From Alphaproteobacteria bacterium (GTDB lineage Bacteria; Pseudomonadota; Alphaproteobacteria; Caulobacterales; Caulobacteraceae): a stretch of 52,328 bases of DNA. The stretch is taken from contig JANXXK010000270.1 of NCBI GenBank assembly GCA_025350685.1, forward strand, positions 1-52,328, written 5' to 3'. Within the stretch, counting starts at the first letter, position 1, and each line of letters begins with the position of its first letter. Both the position numbers and the translations under genes were made by a program. The notes under the pieces were generated by a model. The model did no database searches and was not told the origin of the DNA. It was given only the letters and a program-made list of their open reading frames with translations. Positions 1 to 8,710 of the stretch are shown piece by piece.

Positions 1-29
1 CTGCGGAGATCGGTCTTGCGGGTTGTCAT
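1..29 (-). CDS. 5' end of an unknown gene leaving the window
   Basis: Only nine codons are inside the window, read from an ATG at 29 down to base 1 (residues MTTRKTDLR). The start is supported by a GAAGGA ribosome binding site (complement of 38-43) eight bases upstream and by a plausible promoter at 53-80. The product cannot be named from nine residues. The short polar start and the palindromes over the promoter would fit a self-controlled regulator such as a TetR-type protein, but that is a guess. Confidence 0.5.
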
Positions 30-52
30 CGGTCACGTCCTTCAGTGACCAC

Positions 53-80
53 ATACTACCAGTAGGACGTGGTACGTCAA
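53..80 (-). promoter_or_regulatory. Promoter with overlapping palindromes upstream of the left-edge gene
   Basis: On the minus strand TTGACG (75-80) and TAGTAT (53-58) are separated by 16 bases, close to the housekeeping sigma consensus. Two inverted repeats overlap it: GACGT-3-ACGTC at 66-78 covers the -35 element, and CTAC-2-GTAG lies next to the -10 element. This arrangement suits a repressor operator. Promoter spacing is read directly; regulation is inferred. Confidence 0.45.
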
Positions 81-349
81 CCGGATAGCTCCCCTGTCGC
101 GTCAAGAACAAATCAAGAACAATCGACCGCGCCGACCTGACGCTGCAGCTACCCGGAGGGCCCATGGAGACGCTCGCCGCTACGCCTCGCGGCCGAGGAG
201 CGCGGCGATTGTCCGACCACTCGGCGCAGAGGGTGGTTGTCTGCCGTTCTCCTGCACCCCGAGCGTCCATCTCCTGACGCCGAGACGCGCCGCCGCCTCA
301 GCGACGCTGGGATTGAGCCTGTGACGCATTGCGCGAAGTTGCGCCGGCA
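81..349. other. Intergenic stretch without a supported gene
   Basis: Between the left-edge promoter and the palindrome downstream of rfbC no convincing gene is seen. The stretch holds a 10-base direct repeat (TCAAGAACAA at 102-111 and 113-122). It also holds one short frame starting at ATG 164 after GGAGGG, 37 codons with no recognisable features, which I do not call as a gene. Confidence 0.5.
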
Positions 350-378
350 ACGGGTCCCCGCTTTCGCGGGGATGAGCG
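350..378. repeat. REP-like palindrome, likely also the rfbC terminator
   Basis: A perfect hairpin, CCCCGC (356-361) with loop TTTC and GCGGGG (366-371), is flanked by GGGT on one side and ATGAGCGGG on the other. The same core and flanks recur at 17926-18014 and 21206-21295, so this is one member of an interspersed palindromic family. It sits right after the rfbC stop codon and could end that transcript. Confidence 0.6.
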
Positions 379-380
379 GG

Positions 381-935
381 CTAAAATTGAGCCGGCGGCA
401 TGTCTTTGAGGCGCGGCAGCACCTTGTCCTTGTCCGACAGCACCGGCTCGCCGTCGAGCGGCCAGGCGATGGCCAGGTCCGGGTCGTTCCAGATCAGCCC
501 GCCTTCCAGCCCAGGCGCGTAGTCGCCGTCGACCTTGTAGAAAAGCTCGGTGTTGTCGGTCAGGGTGACGTAGCCGTGGGCGAAGCCGCGCGGGGCCCAG
601 AGCTGCTCGCCGGCCTCGGCGGTGAGCGTCGCGCCGGTCCACTTGCCGTAGTTGGGCGAGCCCTGGCGGATGTCGACGGCGACGTCGAAGATCGCCCCCC
701 TAAGCACGCGGACCAGCTTGCCCTGGGCGTGTGGCGCCGTCTGGAAGTGCAGACCGCGCAGGGTGCCTTTGCGGGCGCTGAAGGCCTGGTTGTCCTGCAC
801 GAAGGTGGTGTCGATGCCGGCGGCCGAGAGCGCCTTGCTGCTCCAGGTCTCGGCGAACCAGCCCCGCGCATCGCCATGGCGCTTGGGCGTGATAAGCAGA
901 ACCTCGGCGAGGGCGAGCGGCGTGATCGTCGTCAT
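381..935 (-). CDS. rfbC: dTDP-4-dehydrorhamnose 3,5-epimerase
   Basis: This 184-residue protein has the length and sequence of RfbC/RmlC, which epimerises dTDP-4-keto-6-deoxyglucose at C3 and C5 in the dTDP-L-rhamnose pathway in the cytoplasm. Family marks are GWFAE near residue 26, the catalytic base His in LRGLHFQ (about residue 63), the Tyr in LFYKVD (about 133) and Asp near 168. The other rhamnose genes (rfbA, rfbB, rfbD) are not next to it. It is divergent from a glycosyltransferase across about 30 bases, which suggests shared control and a role in surface polysaccharide. The ribosome binding site is weak (AGG five bases before ATG). Confidence 0.93.
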   Translation of the reverse strand: MTTITPLALAEVLLITPKRHGDARGWFAETWSSKALSAAGIDTTFVQDNQAFSARKGTLRGLHFQTAPHAQGKLVRVLRGAIFDVAVDIRQGSPNYGKWTGATLTAEAGEQLWAPRGFAHGYVTLTDNTELFYKVDGDYAPGLEGGLIWNDPDLAIAWPLDGEPVLSDKDKVLPRLKDMPPAQF

Positions 936-967
936 GTTGGCCTAACAGTTTGGGAGAGACCTTTCGG

Positions 968-2020
968 ATGGCGCGTGGCGGCGCGAATGGCAAGTCCCAG
1001 AAGGCCTCGCGGGGGCCGCAGGTCAGCGTCGTGGTGGTCGTCTATGAGTCCGGGCCGACCCTCGCCGAGTGCCTGGCGGCGGTGCGGGCGCAGACCTTCC
1101 GCGACTACGAGGTGCTGCTCATCGACAACGCCTCCAGCGACCGGACGGCCCAGGCGGCGGCCACCGCCGACCCGTCGATCCGGCTTATCGAGAACGCCGA
1201 AAACCGCGGCTTCGCCGCGGCGGTAAACCAGGCCGCGAAGGCCGCGTCCGGGCCCTGGCTGGCGCTGCTCAATCCCGACGCCTTCGCCGCGCCCGACTGG
1301 CTGGCGCGCCTGGTTGCGGCGGCGCAGGCCAACCCCGGTGTTCACGCCTTCGCCTCGCGCCAGCTGATGGCCGACGATCCCGGCAAACTCGACGGCCTGG
1401 GCGACGTCATGGCGCTGGCCGGCTATCCGTTCCGCGGCGGCTATACCCATCCCGACCCGGGCCCGATCGCGCCGGGCTGGGTGTTCTCGGCCTGCGGTGG
1501 GGCGATGCTGGTCGAGCGCAAGCTGTTCCTCGACATCGGCGGCTTCGACGAGCGGCTGTTCTGCTACTGCGAGGACGTCGACCTGGGCTACCGGATGCGG
1601 CTGATCGGCGAGCCGACCCTGCTGGTCCCTGACGCGGTGGTCCGCCACGTGGGCTCGGCCTCGTCGGGCGGGCGGCGCAGCGACTTCGCCGCCTTCCACG
1701 GCACCCGTAACCGCTTCTGGGTATATGTGAAGGACACCCCGCCCGTGCTGTTCTGGCTGACCCTGCCGCTGCACATCGCGGCGACGGTCGTGCTGTTCGC
1801 GCGCCATGCGACCGCCGGCGAGCTCGCCGCGCCGATGCGCGGGCTGATCGCCGGGATCCGCGGGCTGGACATCGCGTTGGCGGCGCGGCGCGAGGCTCAG
1901 GCGACGCGCACGGTCGGCTCGTGGGCGATCGCCCGGGCGATGACCTGGAACCCGCTCGACCTGTTCCTGCGGCGAGCGTTTATTCAGCAGAAGCGGCCCA
2001 CTCCACCAGCCGGCGCATGA
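968..2020 (+). CDS. Family 2 glycosyltransferase, rhamnosyltransferase-like
   Basis: This 350-residue GT-A fold glycosyltransferase starts at ATG 968, with GGGAG at 953-957; an upstream TTG at 950 is less likely. The nucleotide-binding stretch VSVVVVVY begins at residue 19, IDNASSD follows at 52-58, LLNPDAF gives the metal-binding region near 100-106, and GGFDERLF with CEDVDLGYR near 185-205 is typical of WbbL-like rhamnosyl/galactosyl transferases. A hydrophobic segment near 250-272 may associate with the membrane. Being next to rfbC, it may use dTDP-rhamnose, but the sugar is inferred. Its last 41 bases overlap the end of argE on the other strand. Confidence 0.85.
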   Translation: MARGGANGKSQKASRGPQVSVVVVVYESGPTLAECLAAVRAQTFRDYEVLLIDNASSDRTAQAAATADPSIRLIENAENRGFAAAVNQAAKAASGPWLALLNPDAFAAPDWLARLVAAAQANPGVHAFASRQLMADDPGKLDGLGDVMALAGYPFRGGYTHPDPGPIAPGWVFSACGGAMLVERKLFLDIGGFDERLFCYCEDVDLGYRMRLIGEPTLLVPDAVVRHVGSASSGGRRSDFAAFHGTRNRFWVYVKDTPPVLFWLTLPLHIAATVVLFARHATAGELAAPMRGLIAGIRGLDIALAARREAQATRTVGSWAIARAMTWNPLDLFLRRAFIQQKRPTPPAGA

Positions 2021-3152
2021 AGGCCTGGCCGCGTTCGAGCTGGGAAATCTCCACATACTCGTCCGGCTGGTGGGCCTGCTCGATCGAGCCGGGGCCGCAG
2101 AGGATGGTCGAGAACCCGGCCTCCTGGAACTGGCCGGCCTCGGCACCGTAGGAGACCACGCGCGGCGGGCCGTTGTCGCCGGCGAAACGCCGCGCGAAGG
2201 TCTCGGCCAGGCCGTCTGGCTCGGGCCCGAAGGGTGGGGTGGCCGCATAGCCCTTGACCACCACGCCGGCGTCCGGGGAGCGGGCCTTGAGCGCCGTATC
2301 GAGCGCGGCGGCCTCGGCGATGAACGGCGCGATGATCGCCTCGGGGTCGATTCCCGGGGGGCAGCGCAGGTCGAAGACGAACTTGCACTCTCGCGCCAGG
2401 ATGTTGCCGGCGGTGCCGCCGTTGATGGTGCCGATGGTCAGCGTCGCGCCCCTCGGCATGAACGGCGAGGCCGGGTCGCCGTCGCGTTCCAGCCGGTCGG
2501 CCAGAGCGACCAGCGAGGCCATCAGCCGCACGGCTTCCACATTGGCCGAGACGCCCAGGTGGGTCTGGCTGGAGTGGGCCTCATGGCCGCTGACGATGAC
2601 GTTGTAGTAGTTGATCCCCTTGTGGCCGTTGACCGCGACCATGTCGGTGGGCTCGCCGACCACCACGAAGGCGGGTTTCGGCAGCTCGCGGCGGATCAGC
2701 TCGATCAGCAGCGGCGCGCCCAGGCAGCCGATCTCCTCGTCGTAGGAGAAGGCCAGGTGCACCGGCTTCTGCGGCCGCGCGGCGATCAGGTGGGGGACCG
2801 TCGCCAGAGCGAGTGCCAGGAAGCCCTTCATGTCGCAGGTTCCGCGCCCGTAGAGCTTGCCGTCGCGCTCGACCGTGATCCAGGGGTCCGAGGTCCAGGC
2901 CTGGCCGTCCACCGGCACCACGTCGGTGTGGCCCGACAGCACGGCGCCGCCCTCGATGGCCGGGCCGATGGTGGCCAGCAGGTTGGTCTTGGACCCGTCG
3001 GCGTTGGGCGCGCGCCGGTGCGGCACGCCATGGCCGTCGAGATAGGCCTCGACCCATTCGATCAGGGCCAGGTTCGAGTGGCGCGAGGTGGTGTCGAAGC
3101 CCACCAGGGTCTGCAGGATGTCGCGGGTCGAGGCCAGGTCGCTCATGGGCAA
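1980..3152 (-). CDS. argE: Acetylornithine deacetylase (M20 metallopeptidase family)
   Basis: The 390-residue protein is a full-length M20 deacetylase. It would hydrolyse N2-acetylornithine to ornithine and acetate in arginine synthesis. Metal ligands are visible: SGHTDVVP (His near 75, Asp near 77), YGRGTCDMKG (Asp near 107), the catalytic pair in YDEEIGC (139-140), GEPTD near 163, and the last ligand His in EQAHQPDEY near the C-terminus. Two starts six bases apart (MPM and MSD) are possible. No other arginine gene is adjacent, so another N-acyl amino acid substrate cannot be excluded. It ends convergently inside the glycosyltransferase gene. Confidence 0.85.
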   Translation of the reverse strand: MPMSDLASTRDILQTLVGFDTTSRHSNLALIEWVEAYLDGHGVPHRRAPNADGSKTNLLATIGPAIEGGAVLSGHTDVVPVDGQAWTSDPWITVERDGKLYGRGTCDMKGFLALALATVPHLIAARPQKPVHLAFSYDEEIGCLGAPLLIELIRRELPKPAFVVVGEPTDMVAVNGHKGINYYNVIVSGHEAHSSQTHLGVSANVEAVRLMASLVALADRLERDGDPASPFMPRGATLTIGTINGGTAGNILARECKFVFDLRCPPGIDPEAIIAPFIAEAAALDTALKARSPDAGVVVKGYAATPPFGPEPDGLAETFARRFAGDNGPPRVVSYGAEAGQFQEAGFSTILCGPGSIEQAHQPDEYVEISQLERGQAFMRRLVEWAASAE

Positions 3153-3237
3153 GCCATAGACCCGCCCATTCGTTGCTCAAAGGGCCTGACCCTGGCTACA
3201 TGCCGCCAACAACATAAGAACGCGGGGAGTGAGACCG

Positions 3238-4896
3238 ATGGTGGATGCCGTCTTGGACCCCGGCGCGGTCGCGCCCTCGGAACCGCGATTTGCGCCGGTC
3301 AGCGCCAGCTACGGGCGCTATGCGCTCGCCCTGCTGGTGGCCATCTACACGGTCAACTTCCTCGACCGGCAAATCATCACCACGATCGGCGAGAGCATCA
3401 AGAACGACCTCCGCCTGACCGACAGCCAGATGGGGGCGTTGGGCGGCATCTTCTTCGCCGCGGTCTACACCATCCTCGGCATTCCGATCGCGCGGGTGGC
3501 GGACAAATCCAACCGGCCCTGGGTGATGACCTTCTCACTGGCGCTTTGGAGCGGCTTCACCGTGATCTCCGGCGTCGCCAGGACCTATGGCGTCCTGGCA
3601 TTCGCCCGCGCCGGTGTGGGCGTCGGCGAGGCGGGTTGTTCGCCGACCGCGCACTCGCTGCTGGCCGACTACTTCCCACCGAACAAGCGCGCCACGGCGC
3701 TCGCCATCTACTCGATGGGGATCTCGATCGGAACGCTGCTAGGCATGGCCGTCGGCGGCATCGTCGCCGAACACTATGGCTGGCGTCGCGCCTTCTTCGT
3801 CGCCGGCGCGCCGGGACTGGTCTTCGCGCTGCTGGCCATTTTCACCCTGCGCGAGCCACGCAACCAGCTCAGCCGCGACGCCCAGGCCGCGGCCAATGCG
3901 TCCAGCCACATCTCGCTCTTGATGGTGTTCTCGACGCTTGAGCAGCGGCCGACCTTCTGGCTGTTCGCGCTCGGCGGCGCGCTGACCTCGTTCGTCAGCT
4001 ACGCGCATGGGCAGTTCTTCACTCCCTTCTTTCTGCGCAACCATGCCCATGAGCTGACGGTGCTCGCCGGCCAGTTCGGCATGGCCCCGGCGCCGGGCAA
4101 GCCGCCGCTAGGGTTCATCAGCCTGGCGCTCGGCCTGGGCGCCGGGTTCGGCGGGGCGTTCGGGTCCTGGCTGGGCGGTGTGCTCGCCGACAGGCTGGGC
4201 GCCCGGGACGTGCGCAACTACGCGCTGTTCCCGCTGCTGGTGCCGTTCGTCAGCATGCCGATCCTCTGGTACGCGGCCGGCACGGACAACATGATGCTGG
4301 CCCTGGTCCTGCTGCTGATACCCAACATCGGGGTCGGCGCCTGGTGGGGGCCGGTCTACGGCGGGGTGCAGACCATGGCGCCGCCGGCGATGCGGGCGCT
4401 CTCCGCCGCGGTGTTGCTGTTCGTGATTAACATGATTGGCCTGGGCGGCGGCCCGACGGCGTTCGGCATGACCACCGACGCGATGACCAATCACTACCTG
4501 CTGGGCGCCGGCCTCGACATCCAGGCTTGCAAGACCGCGGCAGGCGCCGCCAAGGCGACCTGCGCGGCGGCCTCAGCGCACGGCATCAAGACCACGGTCT
4601 ATCTGTCGACGGCGATCATCCCGCTGGCCATGCTCTGCTTCTTCGCGAGCCGCTGGACGATCAAGAAGGATGTGGCCGCCGCCGACACCATGCCGGCCAC
4701 GCCGATGCCGCTGCGCCGGCTGGCGACCTATCTGTTCGTCGCCGGCGCCTTGCCCGGCGCGGCGCTCGCCAATGCGTCGTCGATGTTCTTCAAGACCCCG
4801 CCGCCGATGTTCTGGCTGCAAGGTCTGCTGGCCGGTGGGCTGATCGGGGTCGTCCTGGCGTCCATGGTCGTCGCCGCCAGCCGCAGGGCCGCCTAG
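3238..4896 (+). CDS. Spinster-like MFS transporter
   Basis: This 552-residue inner-membrane protein has a major facilitator fold. The first helix ends in FLDRQI, the loop motif near residue 90 is GIPIARVADKSNR, and the helix 4/5 motif GVGVGEAGCSPTAHSLLADYFPP is typical of the spinster/CsbX-like branch common in Caulobacteraceae and sphingomonads. A last pair of hydrophobic segments near 485-545 gives more helices than the standard twelve. The start ATG 3238 has GGGGAG eight bases upstream; an in-frame GTG at 3229 is less likely. Substrate is unknown. A GNAT gene follows after 5 bases, so the two are probably co-transcribed. Confidence 0.85.
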   Translation: MVDAVLDPGAVAPSEPRFAPVSASYGRYALALLVAIYTVNFLDRQIITTIGESIKNDLRLTDSQMGALGGIFFAAVYTILGIPIARVADKSNRPWVMTFSLALWSGFTVISGVARTYGVLAFARAGVGVGEAGCSPTAHSLLADYFPPNKRATALAIYSMGISIGTLLGMAVGGIVAEHYGWRRAFFVAGAPGLVFALLAIFTLREPRNQLSRDAQAAANASSHISLLMVFSTLEQRPTFWLFALGGALTSFVSYAHGQFFTPFFLRNHAHELTVLAGQFGMAPAPGKPPLGFISLALGLGAGFGGAFGSWLGGVLADRLGARDVRNYALFPLLVPFVSMPILWYAAGTDNMMLALVLLLIPNIGVGAWWGPVYGGVQTMAPPAMRALSAAVLLFVINMIGLGGGPTAFGMTTDAMTNHYLLGAGLDIQACKTAAGAAKATCAAASAHGIKTTVYLSTAIIPLAMLCFFASRWTIKKDVAAADTMPATPMPLRRLATYLFVAGALPGAALANASSMFFKTPPPMFWLQGLLAGGLIGVVLASMVVAASRRAA

Positions 4897-4901
4897 CCGA
4901 G

Positions 4902-5372
4902 GTGGCCGAGCCGTCGCCGATCACTGTCCGCCCGGCGCGGCGCGAGGACGTTGCCGCCATCGTGCGCCTGTTGGCTGACGACGACCTGGGCGCCGGGCGC
5001 GAGGTGGTGAGCGATCCGCCGCTGCCGGCCTATGGCGAGGCCTTCGACAAGCTGGCGGCCAATCCGCGCAGCCTGCTGGTGGCCGCGGAGGACGCGGGCG
5101 GCGTGGTGGTCGGCGCGCTGCAGCTGACCTTCATCCCGGGCCTGTCGAACCAGGGCGCGGAGCTGGCGCTGGTCTCGGCGGTGCGGATTTCGTCAAGCCT
5201 GCGCAACCACGGGCTCGGCCAGCAGATGATGGACTGGGCGATGGACGAGGCGCGTCGGCGCGGTTGCAAGTATATGGAGTTGTTCACCCATCTCAGCCGG
5301 GTGGAAGCGCAGCGGTTCTATAAGCGGCTCGGTTTCGCCAAGAGCCACGCCGGCATGCGGCGCGAGCTCTAG
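4902..5372 (+). CDS. GNAT family N-acetyltransferase
   Basis: A 156-residue protein starts at GTG 4902, five bases after the MFS stop, and opens with ITVRPARREDVAAI, the usual first strand and helix of GNAT proteins. The acetyl-CoA pyrophosphate loop is RNHGLGQQMM (R/Q-x-x-G-x-G/A) near residue 105. The C-terminal FYKRLGF motif near 145 is also typical. The acceptor is unknown. Linkage to the MFS gene suggests a shared substrate or detoxification role, which is inference. The stop codon overlaps the FKBP stop by four bases. Confidence 0.85.
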   Translation: MAEPSPITVRPARREDVAAIVRLLADDDLGAGREVVSDPPLPAYGEAFDKLAANPRSLLVAAEDAGGVVVGALQLTFIPGLSNQGAELALVSAVRISSSLRNHGLGQQMMDWAMDEARRRGCKYMELFTHLSRVEAQRFYKRLGFAKSHAGMRREL

Positions 5373-5872
5373 CCTTGTGCGACGCTGCCGGGGCCGGGCA
5401 GGAAGTCGATCAGCTCGATCTTGAAGATCAGCGCCGCGCCGCCGGGGATCGGGCCCTGGCCCTCGGGGCCGTAGCCCAGCTCCGGCGGCACGTAGATCAT
5501 CCAGACGTCGCCCGGCCGCATCATCGGGATGACCTCCTGCCAGGCCTTGACCAGGCCCTTCAGCGGCATGGCCGCCGGCTGGCCGCGCTCATAGGAACTA
5601 TCGAAGACCGTGCCGTCGACCAGCTTGCCTTCGTAGTTGACCTTCACCTCGTCGCCGAGATGCGGCTTGGCGCCCGTCGCCAAGCCGGAGCTGACGATCT
5701 TGTACTGTAGTCCGTCGGGCAGGATGACGATGCCCGGCTCCTTGGCGTTCTTGGCGAGGAAGGCCTTGGCCGCGGCGCTCTGATCGCCCGCCTGCGGGCC
5801 CTGGCCCCCGGCCTTCGGCTGGCAGGCCCACAGCGATAGGGCGGCGACGGTGATCATCAGGATACGGAACAT
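5369..5872 (-). CDS. FKBP-type peptidyl-prolyl isomerase, lipoprotein
   Basis: The 167-residue product has a lipoprotein signal, a hydrophobic stretch ending in LWAC with the lipidated Cys at 17, so it is probably anchored in the periplasm. An FKBP domain fills about residues 60-160: DEVKVNYEGKLVDGTVFDSSYERGQPA, then the hinge W in KAWQEVIPMM, and YVPPELGYGPEGQGP. It would speed cis/trans prolyl isomerisation of exported proteins. It lies downstream of ilvA on the same strand, separated by about 70 bases carrying a copy of the ilvA tail. Confidence 0.92.
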   Translation of the reverse strand: MFRILMITVAALSLWACQPKAGGQGPQAGDQSAAAKAFLAKNAKEPGIVILPDGLQYKIVSSGLATGAKPHLGDEVKVNYEGKLVDGTVFDSSYERGQPAAMPLKGLVKAWQEVIPMMRPGDVWMIYVPPELGYGPEGQGPIPGGAALIFKIELIDFLPGPGSVAQG

Positions 5873-5901
5873 GTGACTTGAAGCCTCTCGGACAGCTGAT
5901 C

Positions 5902-5976
5902 AGACAGCGCGCGGCGGGTAGCCCGCTGCGCCCCATCTTTGCTTAGACAGCGCGCGGCGGGTAGCCCGCCGCGCGC
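5902..5976. repeat. Direct duplication of the ilvA 3' end with a strong hairpin
   Basis: The 30 bases starting at 5902 match the 30 starting at 5945 with one mismatch; the first 25 are identical and the offset is 43. The second copy contains the last codons and stop of ilvA. It also forms a perfect 12-bp stem with a 3-base loop (5950-5961 and 5965-5976). The first copy keeps only a damaged stem. The hairpin may slow or end ilvA transcription, though no T-run follows. Confidence 0.7.
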
Positions 5977-7151
5977 AGGGCATCCATGATTTCCTGGGTG
6001 TGCTGGGCGTCGCGGGTCTCGATCAGGAGGTCGAATTCCGCCCCCTTGGCCGGGACGTCGAGGGCTAGGCGGTTGTGCGCTACCTCGATGATATTGGCGC
6101 CGAGATTGCCGATGATCGCCGAGACCGCGCCGAGCAGGCCAGGCCGATCGTCGCCGATGATCCTCAGCGAGACGATGCGCTGCTCGCGGACCAACTCGCG
6201 GGTCAGCACGGAGGCGAGCAGGCGCGTGTCGATATTGCCGCCGGTGATCACCAGGCCGCATCTCTTGCCCTTGAACTTCTCCGGGAAGGCCAGGAGGGCG
6301 GCGAGCGAGCCCGCGCCCGCGCCCTCGGTCACGGTCTTTTCGACGTTGCAGTAGAGGGCCACGGCGCGCTCGAAGAACGGCTCTTCGATCAGCAGCACCT
6401 CGTCGACCAGCGGCCGGGCGACGCCATAGCTGATGTCACCCACCTGCTTGACCGCGATGCCCTCGGCGATGGTCGCCCCGCCCGAGGTGGCGCCGGCGTT
6501 GACGCCCCGCATGCGCGCGGTAAACGACGGGTACATGGCCGGTTCCAGGCCGACGATCTGGATCGAAGGCTTCACATGCTTGGCCGCCGTGGCCATGCCG
6601 GCGATCAGCCCAGCGCCGCCGATGGGGATCGGCAGCACCTCCAGGTCGGGCACGTCCTCCAGCATCTCCAGCGCCACCGTGCCCTGGCCGGCCATGACGT
6701 CGAGGTCGTTGAACGGGTGGACGAACACCAGGTCGCGCTCCTCGCGCAGCCGGGCGGCGACGGCGGAGGCCTCGTCGTAGCCCTCGCCCTCGATCACCAC
6801 CTCGGCGCCGTGGGCGCGGGTCTGCTGAACCTTCACGAACGGCGTGCCGCGGGGCATGACGATGGTCACCGGGATGCCCAGGCGCGCGGCGTGGTAGGCC
6901 AGGCCCTGGCTGTGGTTGCCCGCCGAGGCGGCGATGACGCCGCGCTTCTTCTCGCTCTCGGTGAGCTGCAAGAGCTTGTTGAGCGCGCCGCGCTCCTTGT
7001 AGGCTGCGGTGAACTGCAGGTTCTCGAACTTCACCCAGACGTCCGCGCCAGTGATCTCCGACAGCGTGCGCGAATGGCGGCAGGGCGTTCGCTCAATATG
7101 ACCCTGCAGCCGGTCTTTGGCTGCGAGGATGGCGTCGAAGGCAAGGGTCAT
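5943..7151 (-). CDS. ilvA: Threonine ammonia-lyase with C-terminal ACT domain
   Basis: A 402-residue PLP enzyme that deaminates threonine to 2-oxobutyrate, the entry step to isoleucine or threonine breakdown. The PLP lysine is in AAYKERGALNKL (Lys 52), and the phosphate loop follows in the GGAGLIAG region near 177. A single ACT domain occupies about 325-402 (IVSLRIIGDDRPGLLGAVS). The one-ACT layout fits the shorter ilvA_1Cterm type rather than the two-ACT-like E. coli biosynthetic enzyme, so catabolic and biosynthetic roles are both possible. Its last codons lie in the duplicated hairpin described at 5902-5976. Confidence 0.93.
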   Translation of the reverse strand: MTLAFDAILAAKDRLQGHIERTPCRHSRTLSEITGADVWVKFENLQFTAAYKERGALNKLLQLTESEKKRGVIAASAGNHSQGLAYHAARLGIPVTIVMPRGTPFVKVQQTRAHGAEVVIEGEGYDEASAVAARLREERDLVFVHPFNDLDVMAGQGTVALEMLEDVPDLEVLPIPIGGAGLIAGMATAAKHVKPSIQIVGLEPAMYPSFTARMRGVNAGATSGGATIAEGIAVKQVGDISYGVARPLVDEVLLIEEPFFERAVALYCNVEKTVTEGAGAGSLAALLAFPEKFKGKRCGLVITGGNIDTRLLASVLTRELVREQRIVSLRIIGDDRPGLLGAVSAIIGNLGANIIEVAHNRLALDVPAKGAEFDLLIETRDAQHTQEIMDALRAAGYPPRAV

Positions 7152-7200
7152 GGCGCGGTCAATCGGGTCCGAAAAAGGGGCGCAACCTAACGGCGGGGCC

Positions 7201-7220
7201 CTGCTGCCGCAATGCAGCAG
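7201..7220 (-). terminator. Hairpin immediately after the manC stop
   Basis: CTGCTGC (7201-7207) and GCAGCAG (7214-7220) form a perfect 7-bp stem with a 6-base loop, starting directly after the manC stop codon. There is no clear T-run, so it is either a weak intrinsic terminator or an RNA end-protecting stem. Confidence 0.45.
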
Positions 7221-8282
7221 CTAGAGAAGGTCCTCGCGGCCGGCCTTGCGGACAGCCTCCACCGCGGCTCGGACGGCGGCGGGCGCATCTCTTCGGGTGA
7301 CCAGGACGACGCCGTTTTCGATGATCACCGCCAGGTCCTCGACGCCGGCCAGGACCACCAGCGGGCCGTCGGAGATCGCCAAGTTGCGGGCGGTGTCGAC
7401 GGCGATCACCGGGCCCTGCAGGACATCGCCGGCGGCGGTCTTCTCCGCCTCGGACCACAGGGCGTCATAGGCGCCGACGTCGCTCCAGCCGATGTCGGCG
7501 GAGACGACCATGGCATGGTGCGTCTTCTCGAAGACGGCGACGTCGATGGCGACGGCGGGCGCGCGCAGGAAGGCTTCGCCGAGCGGAATCGTGTCGTCGA
7601 CCCCCGGGGCTTCGGCGAGCGCGGTCGAGGCGGCGGCGAAGAGGTCGGGGGCCAGGGCCTTGGCCTCGGCCAGCAGCACCTGCGGCTTGAACAGGAAGAT
7701 GCCGGCGTTCCAGCTGTAGGCGGGGTCGGCCACGTAGGCCTGGGCGGTGGTCAGGTCCGGCTTCTCGACGAAGGCGGCGACCTTACGGACCGGGCCGGCT
7801 CCGGCCTCGGCGCGGATGTAGCCGTAGCCGGTCTCCGGCGCGGTGGGCGTGATACCGAAGATCACCAGGGCCCCGGCCTCGGCGGCGGGCGCCCCGGCGG
7901 CGATGGCGGCGCGCAGGGCGGCGGGATCGGTCACCCGGGCGTCGGCGCTGAGCAGCAGGACGAGCTCGGCGCCGGCTTGCGCGGCGGCGAGCGCGGCGAC
8001 CACCGCGGCCGGGCCGGTGTTGCGGCCCTGCGGCTCAAGGATCAGCAGACTGGGGATGACATCAACGGCGGCCAGCTGTTCGCGAACCAGGTCGGCGTGG
8101 GCGGCGTTGCAGATCACCAGCGGCGCGGTGAAGGGCTCGCCGGTGAAGCGCAGGGCGGTGTCCTGGATCAGGGTGCGCGGGCCGCCCAGCGCATGGAACT
8201 GCTTGGGCTTGGCGCGGCGCGACAGGGGCCAGAGCCGCGTGCCGGCGCCGCCGGAGAGCAGGACGGGGGTGATCGTGGTCAT
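7221..8282 (-). CDS. manC: Mannose-1-phosphate guanylyltransferase
   Basis: A 353-residue nucleotidyltransferase making GDP-mannose from mannose-1-phosphate and GTP. The signature [15 protein letters not shown] is at residues 8-22, with PKQFHAL just after. GRNTGPA lies near 86, FVEKPD near 167 and SWNAGIFLF near 188. It ends where the short-type enzymes end, without the C-terminal phosphomannose isomerase domain of the long ManC/AlgA form. The start ATG overlaps the stop of the upstream GFA gene in ATGA, so translation is coupled. GDP-mannose would feed polysaccharide or GDP-sugar synthesis. Confidence 0.93.
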   Translation of the reverse strand: MTTITPVLLSGGAGTRLWPLSRRAKPKQFHALGGPRTLIQDTALRFTGEPFTAPLVICNAAHADLVREQLAAVDVIPSLLILEPQGRNTGPAAVVAALAAAQAGAELVLLLSADARVTDPAALRAAIAAGAPAAEAGALVIFGITPTAPETGYGYIRAEAGAGPVRKVAAFVEKPDLTTAQAYVADPAYSWNAGIFLFKPQVLLAEAKALAPDLFAAASTALAEAPGVDDTIPLGEAFLRAPAVAIDVAVFEKTHHAMVVSADIGWSDVGAYDALWSEAEKTAAGDVLQGPVIAVDTARNLAISDGPLVVLAGVEDLAVIIENGVVLVTRRDAPAAVRAAVEAVRKAGREDLL

Positions 8283-8698
8283 GCCAGGGCGTCGGGGAAT
8301 TCGGCGAACTGCGGGCCGTCGTCGCCGATCACGTCCCAGCTGGCCTTGGAGCCCACGAAGATGTGGCCGGCCACCGCCGGGCCAGGGTCGACGTCCAGGG
8401 CGCCGGCCGGCACCCAGTGGCGCTCGCCGCTGGGCATGGGATGGGGGGCGGGGCAGCCGCAGGTCCCACAGAAGCTCGTCGCCCAGCCCGAGGGGCGGGC
8501 GAAGGTCTTCAACTGGTCCTCGCCGCGGATCCAGGCGAACCGTTCCGTGCGGACGGCCAGGACGGCGTTGGAGCCGACGCCCGAAGCCCGGCGGCAGAGC
8601 GAACAATGGCACATGCCGACGGGCGGCGGCCTGCCGGTGAATGAGAACCGCACCGCGCCACAGAGGCAGCCGCCGGTGATGGGGGTTGGTTCGGCCAT
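8279..8698 (-). CDS. GFA-fold (glutathione-dependent formaldehyde-activating enzyme-like) protein
   Basis: A 139-residue zinc protein of the GFA/CENP-V fold. The expected cysteines are present: [10 protein letters not shown] (residues about 10-19), [11 protein letters not shown] (about 31-41) and FCGTCGCP (about 77-84). Members are often labelled formaldehyde-activating enzymes, but activity is proven for few of them. The gene overlaps the manC start by four bases, which probably reflects operon economy more than a shared pathway. Confidence 0.88.
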   Translation of the reverse strand: MAEPTPITGGCLCGAVRFSFTGRPPPVGMCHCSLCRRASGVGSNAVLAVRTERFAWIRGEDQLKTFARPSGWATSFCGTCGCPAPHPMPSGERHWVPAGALDVDPGPAVAGHIFVGSKASWDVIGDDGPQFAEFPDALA

Positions 8699-8710
8699 CT
8701 GGACCGCTTC

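Noticed and set aside
164..277. 37-codon frame after GGAGGG near the left edge
   Set aside because: The ribosome binding site is good, but the sequence has no hydrophobic, structural or recognisable feature, and conservation cannot be tested here.
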